Assembly (NCBI GenBank): GCA_963849365.1
Contig: CAWKHA010000004.1
Span: forward strand, 1,240,001 to 1,304,000
Length of the DNA stretch: 64,000 nt
Origin: CAVQCJ01 sp963849365
Lineage (GTDB): Bacteria; Actinomycetota; Actinomycetes; Prado026
Direction: 5' to 3'
Shown: piece by piece, positions 1 to 8,020 of the stretch
How positions within the stretch are numbered: position 1 is the first letter of the stretch
How the letters are laid out: the number at the start of each line of letters is the position of its first letter
Program-made: the position numbers and the translations under genes
The notes under the pieces: generated by a model
Told to the model about the DNA's origin: nothing
Database searches by the model: none
What the model saw: only the letters and a program-made list of their open reading frames with translations

Positions 1-110
1 GGTTCGCGCTGACCCGGCTCGACGAGGCGTCGGCCCTGGAGACTCTGGCGTTCTTCACCGATCTCGGCGTCCTCGAGGAAGAGCTGGGTGGAAAGGAGCG
101 TGCCTCGTGA
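1..110 (+). CDS. hypC: HypC/HybG family hydrogenase maturation chaperone, 3' end only
   Basis: Only the last 35 codons are in the window (first full codon at base 3). The encoded tail reads FALTRLDEASALETLAFF followed by an acidic end, which fits the C-terminus of HypC. HypC is a small chaperone that works with HypD to deliver the Fe(CN)2CO group to the hydrogenase large subunit. The stop overlaps the hypD GTG start (GTGA), the usual translational coupling in hyp operons. The call rests on the short tail plus the position directly before hypD; the N-terminal cysteine that defines the family is outside the window. Confidence 0.75.
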   Translation, partial: FALTRLDEASALETLAFFTDLGVLEEELGGKERAS

Positions 111-1223
111 AGTACCTGGACGAGTTCCGCGACCCGCGGCTGGCGCGCGTGCTGCTCGACGAGATCGCCGCGACCGTGACCCGGCCCTGGACGATCATGG
201 AGGTCTGCGGGGGTCAGACGCACTCGATCATCCGGCACGGCATCGACCAGCTGCTGCCCGCCGAGATCGAGTTCATCCACGGGCCGGGGTGCCCGGTCTG
301 CGTGACTCCGCTGGAGATGATCGACCAGGCGCTCGACATCGCCGCGCGCCCGGAGGTGATCTTCTGCTCGTTCGGAGACATGCTGCGCGTCCCCGGGAGC
401 CGCCACGACCTGTTCCAGGTGCAAGGCCCGCGGCGGCGATGTCCGCATCGTGTACTCGCCGCTGGACGCGGTGCGCGTCGCCGAGGCCAACCCTGACCGC
501 GAGGTGGTCTTCTTCGGGGTGGGGTTCGAGACGACCGCCCCGCCGAACGCGATGGCGGTCGTGCTGGCCCGCCAGCTCGGCCTGACCAACTTCTCGATGC
601 TCGTGAGCCACGTGCTGGTGCCGCCGGCGATGACCGCGATCCTCAGCTCGCCGGTCAGCCGGGTCCAGGGGTTCCTCGCGGCCGGACACGTCTGCACCGT
701 CATGGGCACCTGGCAGTACGGCCCGCTCGTCGAGCGCTTCAAGGTGCCGATCGTCGTGTCCGGGTTCGAGCCGCTCGACCTGCTCGACGGCGTGCGGCGT
801 GTCGTCCGGCAGCTCGAGGCGGGCGAGGCCAGGCTCGAGAACGCGTACGCGCGGGCGGTGACGGCCGACGGCAACCCGGTCGCCCAGGCCGTCCTGACCG
901 ACGTCTTCGAGATCTGCGACCGACCATGGCGGGGGATCGGGACGATCCCGCAGTCCGGGTTCCGGCTGTCGGAGCGCTACCGCGAGTTCGACGCGAGCCT
1001 TCGCTTCGACGTCGCCGACATCACGGTGGAGGAGTCCAAGGAGTGCCGCGCGGGTGAGGTCCTGCAAGGGTTGATCAAGCCGCACCAGTGCGAGGCGTTC
1101 GGCACGACCTGCACGCCGAGGACCCCGCTGGGCGCCACCATGGTGTCCAGCGAGGGCGCCTGCGCTGCCTACTACCAGTTCCGGCGGCTGGAACCTCCGA
1201 AGGAGGTGGCGGTGCATGGCTGA
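107..1223 (+). pseudogene. hypD: HypD, Fe-cyanide scaffold of hydrogenase maturation, broken by a +1 frameshift
   Basis: HypD holds a [4Fe-4S] cluster and, with HypC, assembles the Fe(CN)2CO moiety of [NiFe] hydrogenases. The N-terminal part (107-about 421) has CGGQTH with Cys34 and GPGCPVC with Cys62 and Cys65. The C-terminal part continues in another frame from about 423 with KARGGDVRIVYSPLDAV, GVGFETTAP, and a cysteine-rich tail ending before EGACAAYYQF. Dropping one base near 421-422 restores DLFQV-KARGGDVRIVY and a normal-length protein of about 371 residues. The start is the GTG overlapping the hypC stop. All cysteine motifs survive on either side, so a sequencing or assembly indel is as likely as true gene loss. 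Confidence 0.9.
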
Positions 1224-2292
1224 GATCCTCGACCCCCTGCAGTGGACCTGCCCGGTGCCGCTTCGGGACCAGCAGCGGGTCGTGCTCGGGCACGGCGGCG
1301 GCGGCAAGCTGTCCAGCGAGCTGATCGAGCACCTGTTCCTGCCGGCGTTCGACGCGGACGAGCTGGCCCGGGCGCCGCGCGACTCCGCGGTCGTCGAGGC
1401 CGGCGGCGTCCGGATGGCCTTCACCACCGACTCCTACGTCGTGCAGCCGCTCTTCTTCCCCGGCGGGTGCATCGGGGACCTCGCGGTCAACGGCACCGTC
1501 AACGACCTGGCGATGAGCGGGGCGATCCCGCTCGCCCTGTCCAGCGGGTTCATCCTGGAGGAGGGGCTGGAGCTCGAGGTGCTCGGTCAGGTGGCCGAGG
1601 CCATGGGTCGGGCGGCCCGTCGCGCCGACGTGCGCCTGGTCACCGGTGACACCAAGGTGGTCGGGCACGGCGCCGCGGACGGGCTGTACGTCAACACCAG
1701 CGGCGTGGGTGTGGTCCCCGACGGCGTGGACCTGCGTCCGGAAGCAGCGCGCCCCGGGGACCGGGTCATCGTCTCCGGACCGATCGGCGAGCACGGCGTG
1801 GCCATCATGAGCGTGCGCGAGGGCATCCAGTTCGGGACAGTGGTGCAGACCGACTCGGCGCCGCTGTCCGGGCTCGTCCAGGCGATGCTGGCGGCCGTCC
1901 CCGGCCGGGCCGGGCGGGGCATCCACGTCCTGCGCGACCCGACCCGTGGTGGGCTCGCCGCGTCGCTGTGCGAGATCGCGCAGGCCTCGGGGGTGGGGGT
2001 GGAGGTGACCGAGAGCGCCGTCCCGGTGCCGGACGCGGTCGAGGCCGCCTGCGGCTTCCTCGGCCTGGACGCCATGCACGTGGCGAACGAGGGCAAGCTG
2101 GTCGCGTTCGTCGCGGACGGTGTCGCCGAGGCGGTCCTCGACGCGATGCGTAGCCACGAGTTCGGCCGGGGCGCGACGGTCATCGGCACTGTGACCGAGG
2201 ACCATCCCGGCATGGTGGTCGGACGGACCGCCCTGGGCGGGACCCGGGTGATCGACCGCCCGCTGGGGGAGCAGCTGCCTCGGATCTGCTAG
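1216..2292 (+). CDS. hypE: HypE, carbamoyl dehydratase of hydrogenase cyanide-ligand synthesis
   Basis: HypE uses ATP to dehydrate the carbamoyl group that HypF places on its C-terminal cysteine, giving the thiocyanate that supplies the CN ligands of the NiFe site. The 358-residue protein has the glycine-rich GHGGGGKLSSELI near residues 25-37, the AIR-synthase-type ATP-binding fold (FTTDSYVVQPLFFPGG, LVTGDTKVV, DPTRGGLA) and the diagnostic C-terminus LPRIC, with Cys358 the carrier. A strong AAGGAGGT ribosome site lies at 1200-1207. The ATG overlaps the end of hypD by 8 bases. Its presence implies a real [NiFe] hydrogenase elsewhere in the genome. Confidence 0.97.
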   Translation: MAEILDPLQWTCPVPLRDQQRVVLGHGGGGKLSSELIEHLFLPAFDADELARAPRDSAVVEAGGVRMAFTTDSYVVQPLFFPGGCIGDLAVNGTVNDLAMSGAIPLALSSGFILEEGLELEVLGQVAEAMGRAARRADVRLVTGDTKVVGHGAADGLYVNTSGVGVVPDGVDLRPEAARPGDRVIVSGPIGEHGVAIMSVREGIQFGTVVQTDSAPLSGLVQAMLAAVPGRAGRGIHVLRDPTRGGLAASLCEIAQASGVGVEVTESAVPVPDAVEAACGFLGLDAMHVANEGKLVAFVADGVAEAVLDAMRSHEFGRGATVIGTVTEDHPGMVVGRTALGGTRVIDRPLGEQLPRIC

Positions 2293-2389
2293 CCCGTCGA
2301 GCCAGCCGGTGCTGCGGATGCCGCGCTGGCGACTGACGCTGGTGGCGCACCAGTCGAGGAAGCCCTACCTCGGCACCTCGGTGCGGTCC

Positions 2390-2995
2390 CTAGACCTGTG
2401 CCCGTCGCCTGTTGCGGAGTCGATGCCATGCTGTGGGCGCCAAGAACGCGAGGCCGATGGCCGGGAGAGCGATGGGCGGCATCCACCACCAAGGGCCCGA
2501 CTGCCACACCCCTCCTCCGCCGAGAAGCTCGAGGACGATACCCGCGTTGTATGCACCGAGAACGAGCGCAGCGGGGGCCAGCGTCCACCAGCTCCCAGCG
2601 ATGCGCCACGCGCTTCCACTCAGGACGACCGCCGCCAGGATCGGCATGGGCATGGCCGAGATCGTGAGGAAGTGGACGGTGGGATTGAAGTCCCCTCCGT
2701 AGTCGCTGATGTCCGAGTAACTGAGGTCAACCACGCCGAGGATGACCCAGGTCAGGGGGGTTACCAGAAGCAGCATTAGGTATGCGAGGACTACCCGGTT
2801 CCACGCCTTCTTCGCGGTCATGGGCTGCGCCGGGGATGACTGGGCGTCGGTCCAGGGCACGGACGGCCAGACCCAGCCGGTCCACGTCTCACCGTCCCAG
2901 TACCGCAACTTGCCTTCCCGCCAGGGGTCGGCGTACCAGCCTGGGCTGCGCTGACTCTCAACAGGGGCTGGCACACCAATGGACTTCGTCGCCAT
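2390..2995 (-). CDS. DUF2510-domain membrane protein
   Basis: Protein of about 201 residues. Near the N-terminus it has the DUF2510 signature PGWYADP...LRYWDG..WT, a short tryptophan-rich cytosolic module found in many actinobacterial membrane proteins. Four hydrophobic stretches follow (around VVLAYLMLLLVTPLTWVIL, FLTISAMPMPILAAVVL, LAPAALVLGAYNAGIVLEL and PPIALPAIGLAFLAP), then a basic tail. The ATG at 2995 is preferred over the one at 3031 because GGAGGTGA sits just upstream of it. It is convergent with hypE. Function is unknown. Confidence 0.8.
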   Translation of the reverse strand: MATKSIGVPAPVESQRSPGWYADPWREGKLRYWDGETWTGWVWPSVPWTDAQSSPAQPMTAKKAWNRVVLAYLMLLLVTPLTWVILGVVDLSYSDISDYGGDFNPTVHFLTISAMPMPILAAVVLSGSAWRIAGSWWTLAPAALVLGAYNAGIVLELLGGGGVWQSGPWWWMPPIALPAIGLAFLAPTAWHRLRNRRRAQV

Positions 2996-3262
2996 GGCCT
3001 TCACCTCCACCTCCGACCCTCTCCGGGTCAACGGCGGTCAGCGCCGCCGCTGGGGCCATGCGACCACGGACCCGATCACAACGGAGACCCCACGCTTGAG
3101 TCGCTGTGAACGGGCGAATCCGCGTTCATAGCCCTCACCCCGAATCCACAGCCCAACTCTCACTGTCCCGGTGGTGCCACGCCACGTACAGAGTCGTTTG
3201 TCACCTACCTCCGGCACCCGGTTGACCCGCGCCGACCGCCGGTTCTGGGAAGCGAAGCGCGG

Positions 3263-4345
3263 TCACCCGGTCGCGGCCACCAACTTGACAACAAACGTCC
3301 AAGCCGCCCGGTCGTCCGTGCTCACCACGAGGTGGACCGTGCCGCGCTGCACCCACGAGAAGTAGTAAGTGATCTGCGCGTCTTCCGTGTTCACCGCAGC
3401 GTGTCGGACCGTCTGCCCGCCGGTGTACTCGGTGGTGACGGTGTCTGTCGGATCGCGTAGAGCCGCTCCGGCCAGGTCGGCGTTGAGCGCCATCTGGTCC
3501 TTGTCGGCCGCCATCGCGGCGGTCGGCACAAACAGGGTCGAGTAGATCTTCGCCTGACCCGCCTCGACGCAGTGGTCGGACGCCGCCTGCCAACCGACGC
3601 CGATGTCCCCGATGCCCCACTCGGCCTGTTCTTGCGCCGTGAGGTCGCGGTAGCTGTAGCCCGGCACGGCGATCAGGTCAGGCTCGCCCAGCTCAGCCGC
3701 ATGGGCTGCCGCAGCACCCTGGGAGGCACCGGACCGGGTCGTGGGCAGCACGAACGACCAACTACCGGTTTCCGGGGCGTTGTCGTAGCCGGCCTCGTTA
3801 TCCCCTACCCAACGGTCCGCGTACACCCAGAACGTGAACTGCTTGGGGTTCAGCAGCTGCTGCAGGGGAAGGGCGACTGAAACCAACTTGCCGGTCGCGA
3901 ATGCGGGCACCTTCACTCCCTCAACAGGCTCCTGCTCGTCGCACGTCAGATTCGCGCAGTGGCGGAGCGACAGGTCGCCGATGTTCCCGCTGACGAGGAA
4001 CGCCTCCTTCTTGCCGATCGAGGGGTCCGACGTGGTGATGAGAATCATCAACCCGTCCTTCGGGCTGACATACGGGTCGGACAAAGGAGCCGCAGCGAAC
4101 CGGATGTCGAACTCGGGATTCCCGAACCGTGCGGAAACCACGACTGCCGTGATGTCCGGTCCTGGGCCACGCCGCACGTCGCCTACCGGGTCTCGGAAGG
4201 TCTTGGTGGTGTCGACGGTGGGTGTCGCACTAGGCACCGCTCGAGCCTGCACAGACCCAGTCGGTGTCGCTGTCGTGGACCCTGCGCCACACGCAGTCAG
4301 AATCGTCGCCACCCCAAGGGCAGCCAGCCCGGTCAGGCGCTTCAT
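3263..4345 (-). CDS. Putative lipoprotein of unknown function
   Basis: The N-terminus MKRLTGLAALGVATILTAC is a lipoprotein signal with the lipobox cysteine at residue 19, followed by a Thr/Ser/Pro-rich linker and a soluble domain of about 310 residues. The first half contains FRDPVGD, a DOMON-like beta pattern; the second half (from about LIAVPGYSYRDL) could be a separate alpha/beta domain. GGGGAGGT lies just upstream; the ATG at 4345 has better spacing from it than the one at 4348. It stands alone between intergenic stretches. No enzyme motif was recognised; expected location is the outer face of the membrane. Confidence 0.8.
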   Translation of the reverse strand: MKRLTGLAALGVATILTACGAGSTTATPTGSVQARAVPSATPTVDTTKTFRDPVGDVRRGPGPDITAVVVSARFGNPEFDIRFAAAPLSDPYVSPKDGLMILITTSDPSIGKKEAFLVSGNIGDLSLRHCANLTCDEQEPVEGVKVPAFATGKLVSVALPLQQLLNPKQFTFWVYADRWVGDNEAGYDNAPETGSWSFVLPTTRSGASQGAAAAHAAELGEPDLIAVPGYSYRDLTAQEQAEWGIGDIGVGWQAASDHCVEAGQAKIYSTLFVPTAAMAADKDQMALNADLAGAALRDPTDTVTTEYTGGQTVRHAAVNTEDAQITYYFSWVQRGTVHLVVSTDDRAAWTFVVKLVAATG

Positions 4346-4348
4346 CAT

Positions 4349-5177
4349 GCACCTCCCCTTGGGGCGGCACGCTTGACCTGCCAGGAACCGGCGAGCCCAA
4401 ACGGGCCGCTCCTACTGGCAGCATGCCGGGACCGCCGTCGCCTTGATCAGAGCCGAAGGTCCCCACGGTTCGGGGGGAAGGCACGCAGGCCCCGGCCGTG
4501 GCGAGCCCCGCTCTCTGCCACTTGGCAGGCCACGCCGTAAGCGCACAGAATGATGCCGGATCCGAGCAGCCCGCGAGCGGCACATCGGCCCGCTACCGCG
4601 GCCGCCGGTCGATACTTGTGTGACCTCCGTGCCGGTCAATGAGCGACGTACGCGACCGGTCCAAGGGGTCGTACTACCGATGGACGAGATTGGTCAGAGT
4701 GCTGAGTGGTCGTGGTGTTCAGACCAGGAAAGCGCCATAGCCCGCTCTGGGTCTGACACGACCGATGAGGCCCTGGCCATCATTCGGCTCTTCGTGTCAG
4801 GGTCGGGTCGCGTCGGACCGAACCGGTCGACGAGGACGTATTGGCGATGCGCGACGTTGGTCAGGGTGCTGGGGTAACGACTCGTCACGGGGCGAAACCC
4901 GGAACCTGTCTACTGCACCACACGGCACCTATGTTCGCTGGGCGACAACGGAGGCGGCTGCCTCGCGCGGAAGGCCGGTTCACGAATCACCGTGACGTCC
5001 TTGGCGAGGACCTCCACCGTGTCCTCCTTCAAGGCGGCTACGAAATGCCGGCGCTAGGAATGCGCGACCATCGAGCCCACTGAACGCACGAGTTCGCTGT
5101 CGAAGACCTCTCCGAGCCACAGAATCTGATCAAGTCCTCGCGCGTAGAGACCTGTGGGTCTGCGACCCCAGCGATAT
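4349..5177. other. Long intergenic stretch without a convincing gene
   Basis: Six-frame reading gives only short, low-complexity frames here. One copy of the dispersed repeat lies at 4554-4589. Two similar 13-15 base stretches (TTGGTCAGAGTGCTG near 4690 and TTGGTCAGGGTGCTG near 4857) are direct near-repeats of unknown meaning. I see no tRNA and no IS end. Confidence 0.4.
4554..4589 (+). repeat. Dispersed short repeat, copy 1
   Basis: It begins TGCCGGATC and continues CAGCCCGCGAGCGGCACATCGG. It matches the copies at 5611, 5929, 7957, 10595, 13441 and 16896, all read on the same strand and all in gaps between genes. Confidence 0.55.
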
Positions 5178-5471
5178 TCACGAATGCGCCTGCCCAACGA
5201 CCTCGCATACGTCGACGCTGATGAACGTGGCAGGAGCTTCGGGCATCTCACGCAAGCGGTTGAACGTCGCTTCTGCGTTCCGAGCGTTCTCCTCGGTGTC
5301 GAACAGCCACACCGAGTGCTGGATCGACTGCCCGTCGATCGTTCTGGCCCAGTACCCGCCGGCCGAGCCGGGCATGCCGCGAACCATCGCAACGCCGCCC
5401 TCGACGATCATCGACAGGGTCTCATCCTCATGACCAGGGTGGATCTTCACTCGACCGATGACCGCGTACAT
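5178..5471 (-). CDS. Small ABM-like alpha-beta barrel protein
   Basis: A 97-residue protein starting MYAVIGRVKIHPGHEDETLS. Length and pattern (beta strand with a Gly-Arg-Val core, helix, GGYWARTIDG strand, SVWLFDTEENARNAEATFN helix) fit the dimeric alpha-beta barrel fold of antibiotic-biosynthesis-monooxygenase-like proteins. The ATG at 5471 is chosen because the conserved fold starts there; the upstream extension of the open frame has shadow-type composition. A second protein that may share the fold lies at 6020-6319. Substrate unknown; it may be a small cofactor-free oxygenase or a dimerising binding protein. Confidence 0.75.
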   Translation of the reverse strand: MYAVIGRVKIHPGHEDETLSMIVEGGVAMVRGMPGSAGGYWARTIDGQSIQHSVWLFDTEENARNAEATFNRLREMPEAPATFISVDVCEVVGQAHS

Positions 5472-5610
5472 AGCGACCTCCCAGCGGCTTGGTGACCGTC
5501 GCGATCCTAGGTCCGCGCCGAGCCGATCACCCGGCTTGCCTGGCGGACAGGTACGCGCACACCGGGCGGCGCACCCACCCCGGCCCGCTCGGCAACGTCG
5601 GGACCAACCC

Positions 5611-5634
5611 CGCCCGTGAACGGCACGTAGGTGC
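5611..5634 (+). repeat. Dispersed short repeat, copy 2
   Basis: Reads CGCCCGTGAACGGCACGTAG then GTGC. The core GCAC-GTAG-GTGC can form a tiny hairpin. It lies 26 bases upstream of the GTG of the next gene. Confidence 0.55.
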
Positions 5635-5660
5635 ACAGAGACCCTGGCACACTCGGCGCC

Positions 5661-5924
5661 GTGACTCCGGATGACGCCCTCGCGGCGACGACGGACTGGC
5701 AGGCCCGCGCGGCGTCCACTGTCCGGAGCATGGCGCAGCACTCGCCAGGCTTTGGAGGATGGGAGCCCGCAGGCTATGGGCACGCCTACCGGGCGGACGA
5801 GCCGCGTACTTCCCTCTGCGGGAAGAACATCGACGACTGGCACCTCTGGCCCGACCCGTTCATGGCTGGAACCTTCGAGCATTGCCCGCAATGCGTCCTA
5901 GCCGTGGAGGCGCTCGCCCGTTGA
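5661..5924 (+). CDS. Small cysteine-containing protein of unknown function
   Basis: An 87-residue protein from a GTG with no ribosome site upstream. The sequence CACACT lies 8 bases before the start, so a leaderless transcript is likely. It has the layout HAYRADEPRTSLCGK...W...TFEHCPQC, with His41, Cys53, Cys75 and Cys78 placed as possible zinc ligands. Such small His/Cys proteins are common in Actinomycetota, but I cannot name the family. Dispersed repeat copies flank both ends of the gene. Confidence 0.65.
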   Translation: MTPDDALAATTDWQARAASTVRSMAQHSPGFGGWEPAGYGHAYRADEPRTSLCGKNIDDWHLWPDPFMAGTFEHCPQCVLAVEALAR

Positions 5925-5928
5925 CGCC

Positions 5929-5957
5929 CCGCCCGCGAACGGCATATCTGTTCGGGG
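5929..5957 (+). repeat. Dispersed short repeat, copy 3
   Basis: Reads CCGCCCGCGAACGGCATATC then TGTTCGGGG. It starts 5 bases after the stop of the preceding gene. Confidence 0.45.
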
Positions 5958-6019
5958 CGATCCGGAGTCGCTACCGCTGCCGCGTGGGTGAGTGCGTCGG
6001 GCCGGCCAGGCGGGTCAGC

Positions 6020-6319
6020 TCAATGCTGATGCATGTCGCCGATGCAGTTGAACCATTCGATCCGAGCTGGCTGGGGCGCATTGACCGCAGCGAACGCAGG
6101 ACCGAGCTGGGAGTGCATGAACTCTCCTTGGGCCGCCTGCGACTCCCACACTTCGACGACGATCAGCTTGTCCCCCTGCTGTCCCGCAGCGTGACTCAAC
6201 ATGCCCGCTGGCCAGTGTGCTGCATCCGGCTCGCCGTCCCATCCGAGGTGCTGGTTGACACTCCTGTAGATCTCGACCGCACCAGGCGCAGTAAACTCAA
6301 AGACAACGACCTCGGACAT
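6020..6319 (-). CDS. Small hypothetical protein, possibly ABM-like fold
   Basis: A 99-residue protein beginning MSEVVVFEFTAPGAVEIYR and ending CIGDMHQH. The strand GDKLIVVEVWESQAAQGEFM and helix FMHSQLGPAFAAV resemble dimeric alpha-beta barrel (ABM/quinol monooxygenase-like) proteins. Codon use and spacing look genuine. Its 5' end overlaps by 23 bases the readthrough tail of the IS481-type transposase, so the insertion may have removed the native promoter. Function unknown. Confidence 0.65.
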   Translation of the reverse strand: MSEVVVFEFTAPGAVEIYRSVNQHLGWDGEPDAAHWPAGMLSHAAGQQGDKLIVVEVWESQAAQGEFMHSQLGPAFAAVNAPQPARIEWFNCIGDMHQH

Positions 6320-7499
6320 GATTGCTCCTCGTCAGCAGGGGGTCTGGCCGACAGTAACAGTGCCATCTGAGCCCGGTCGGCACCTGCACGCGCTGCCGGA
6401 TCTGGCGTCCCCCGATCCGCCCCAGATCGACACATCGGTGCGCGCCTCCGCTGTTAGCGTCCCCTCGTGCCTGACCCCTCGACTCGATCAGACCGTGGCT
6501 GCGGATACTGCTGAAGAGCTCGGGGAGGTTGGTCAAGCGAGTGATCGGCGGGACCTTGCCGATCGCGGAGTGGCGCCGGTGGTGGTTGTAGGTGTGTAGC
6601 CATCCTGGCAGGGCGGCTCGGCGGGCTTTCTCGGTGGGGTAGAACTGGCGAAACGCCCAGCCAGCGGCGAGGGTGCGGTGGAAACGTTCGATCTTGCCGT
6701 TGGTCTGCGGGCGGTAGGGGCGGGTCTTCTTCGCGGTGATGCCGAGTTCGGCGCAGGTCTGGGCCCACAGCCGGCTCTTGTAACAGCTGCCGTTGTCGGA
6801 GAGCACCCGTTCGACGTGGACGCCGCGGGCGGCGAACCAGGCCACGGCTCGGGCATGGACGGCTGTTGCGGTGGCGGCGGTCTCGTCGTCGTGGATCTCG
6901 GCGTAGGCCACCCGGGAGTGGTCGTCGATGACGGTGTGCACGAACGCCGTGCCGACGACCTTGTCGTAGTTGCGGGTGCGTTGGGCAGTGGTGGTGCCGG
7001 CTCGGTTCCTCTTCCCTTGCTGGCGGCCGACGTAGCGCCAGCCCCCGCCGTCGGAGATGTTCCCCAGCTTCTTGACGTCGACATGGATCAACGCGCCAGG
7101 TCGGTCGTGCTCGTAGCGCCGGATCGGTTCGCCGGTGCGCTGGTCGACGTGCCAGAGCCGGTGCAGCCGGCAGCGCACCAGCACCGCGTGGACCGTGGAG
7201 GCCGGCAGGTTCAACTGCCAGCCGATCTCGGCGGCGCTGAGGTGCTGCTTCCACCGCAGGTGCACGATCTTGCGCTTGACCGGTTCGGGGGTCCGGTTCG
7301 GGCTGCGCCGCGGCCGCGAGGACCGGTCGCTCATCCCGGCCTCGCCCATCGCGGCGTACCGGGCAGCCCACCGGTTCGCGGTCGACCGGGACACGTGGAA
7401 GAACCGGGCCGCGGTCGCGACCGGCCAACCGTCCTCAACGATCAGCCGTGCCAGCCGCAACCGGGCACGCGGGGTCAAAGCGGCGTTAGCGTGGGACAC
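6297..7499 (-). CDS. IS481-family transposase with an abnormal C-terminal tail
   Basis: DDE transposase of 400 residues from a GTG. The N-terminal winged helix-turn-helix (LARLIVEDGWPVATAARFF, SRSTANRWAARY) and a second helix-turn-helix are followed by an rve integrase core: HVDVKKLG (first Asp), HTVIDDHSRVAYAE, VLSDNGSCYKS (second Asp) and PQTNGKIERFHRTL (Glu). IS481 proteins usually end soon after a TNLPE motif at about 330 residues. Here the frame continues for about 70 basic, low-complexity residues into flanking DNA and over the start of the 6020-6319 gene. I infer that the element's left end, including its stop codon and terminal repeat, was lost. Confidence 0.9.
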   Translation of the reverse strand: MSHANAALTPRARLRLARLIVEDGWPVATAARFFHVSRSTANRWAARYAAMGEAGMSDRSSRPRRSPNRTPEPVKRKIVHLRWKQHLSAAEIGWQLNLPASTVHAVLVRCRLHRLWHVDQRTGEPIRRYEHDRPGALIHVDVKKLGNISDGGGWRYVGRQQGKRNRAGTTTAQRTRNYDKVVGTAFVHTVIDDHSRVAYAEIHDDETAATATAVHARAVAWFAARGVHVERVLSDNGSCYKSRLWAQTCAELGITAKKTRPYRPQTNGKIERFHRTLAAGWAFRQFYPTEKARRAALPGWLHTYNHHRRHSAIGKVPPITRLTNLPELFSSIRSHGLIESRGQARGDANSGGAHRCVDLGRIGGRQIRQRVQVPTGLRWHCYCRPDPLLTRSNHVRGRCL

Positions 7500-7560
7500 G
7501 AAGACCTCCTGGTCATGGAGCGGTTCTTAGACAGCTCCACCCCATGACAGGAGGTCTTCG
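7499..7560. repeat. Inverted repeat at the transposase 5' end
   Basis: CGAAGACCTCCTGGTCATGG (7499-7518) is repeated in inverted form as CCATGACAGGAGGTCTTCG (7542-7560), a 19-20 base stem with one bulge around a 23-base loop. It overlaps the transposase start codon. It may mark the right end of the IS481-type element or a hairpin shielding the start from readthrough transcripts. No matching copy was found at the left side of the gene. Confidence 0.6.
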
Positions 7561-7624
7561 CTTTGCAAGATCACTCAGATCGTGTTCTCACACGACCTCA
7601 ACCAACGTCCCTGGTCAGTACACC

Positions 7625-7643
7625 TAGAACGGCACGTAGGTGG
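7625..7643 (+). repeat. Dispersed short repeat, copy 4 (partial)
   Basis: Reads TAGAACGGCACGTAGGTGG, identical to copy 2 over the core GAACGGCACGTAGGTG. Confidence 0.5.
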
Positions 7644-7956
7644 GGCTACCGGTCCTTCGCCCAGGTGAATCCGTCGGTGCGACCGGTGGGTCCTCGTCGA
7701 CCACGCCGACAGCCCGGCTGCACCCATCACACCTCAGGTCGAGGTGGAGCTCGTCCACGTCGGCTGGCCCGTAACGGTGACGAGGGCCTCCCAGGGGTAC
7801 CCACAGAGTGCGGGCACATCCTCGGCGGCTTGCAGGTGGCAGGTCGCTGACGGCTCGTCTGGACGGTGAGGGCTGGACGGTGAGGGCTGGACGGCCAGCA
7901 CAGCCTCTCGGTCGGCACGACGAGCCCTTAGCCGCTCCGAAGTCACCACGTGATGG

Positions 7957-7993
7957 TGCCGGATCACCCGCCCGGGAGCGGCGCATCGGGGCG
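7957..7993 (+). repeat. Dispersed short repeat, copy 5 (divergent)
   Basis: Begins TGCCGGATCACCCGCCCG and continues GGAGCGGCGCATCGGGGCG. It matches the extended consensus seen in copies 1 and 8. Confidence 0.45.
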
Positions 7994-8020
7994 TTGCCGC
8001 GCGCGAGGCGGCGGGAGCCC

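Larger units (their letters stand above)
7561..8020. other. Intergenic stretch, no gene seen
   Basis: Contains repeat-like cores at 7625-7643 and 7957-7993 and a short tandem repeat of GCTGGACGGTGAGG (two and a half units, about 7859-7893). No open frame here has protein-like composition. Confidence 0.4.

Noticed and set aside
4690..4871. Two similar stretches TTGGTCAGRGTGCTG as possible element ends
   Set aside because: They are direct, short, and enclose no transposase or conserved frame.
7859..7893. Tandem repeat of GCTGGACGGTGAGG as a possible CRISPR or iteron array
   Set aside because: Only two and a half direct units without spacers; too short for CRISPR and with no replication genes nearby.
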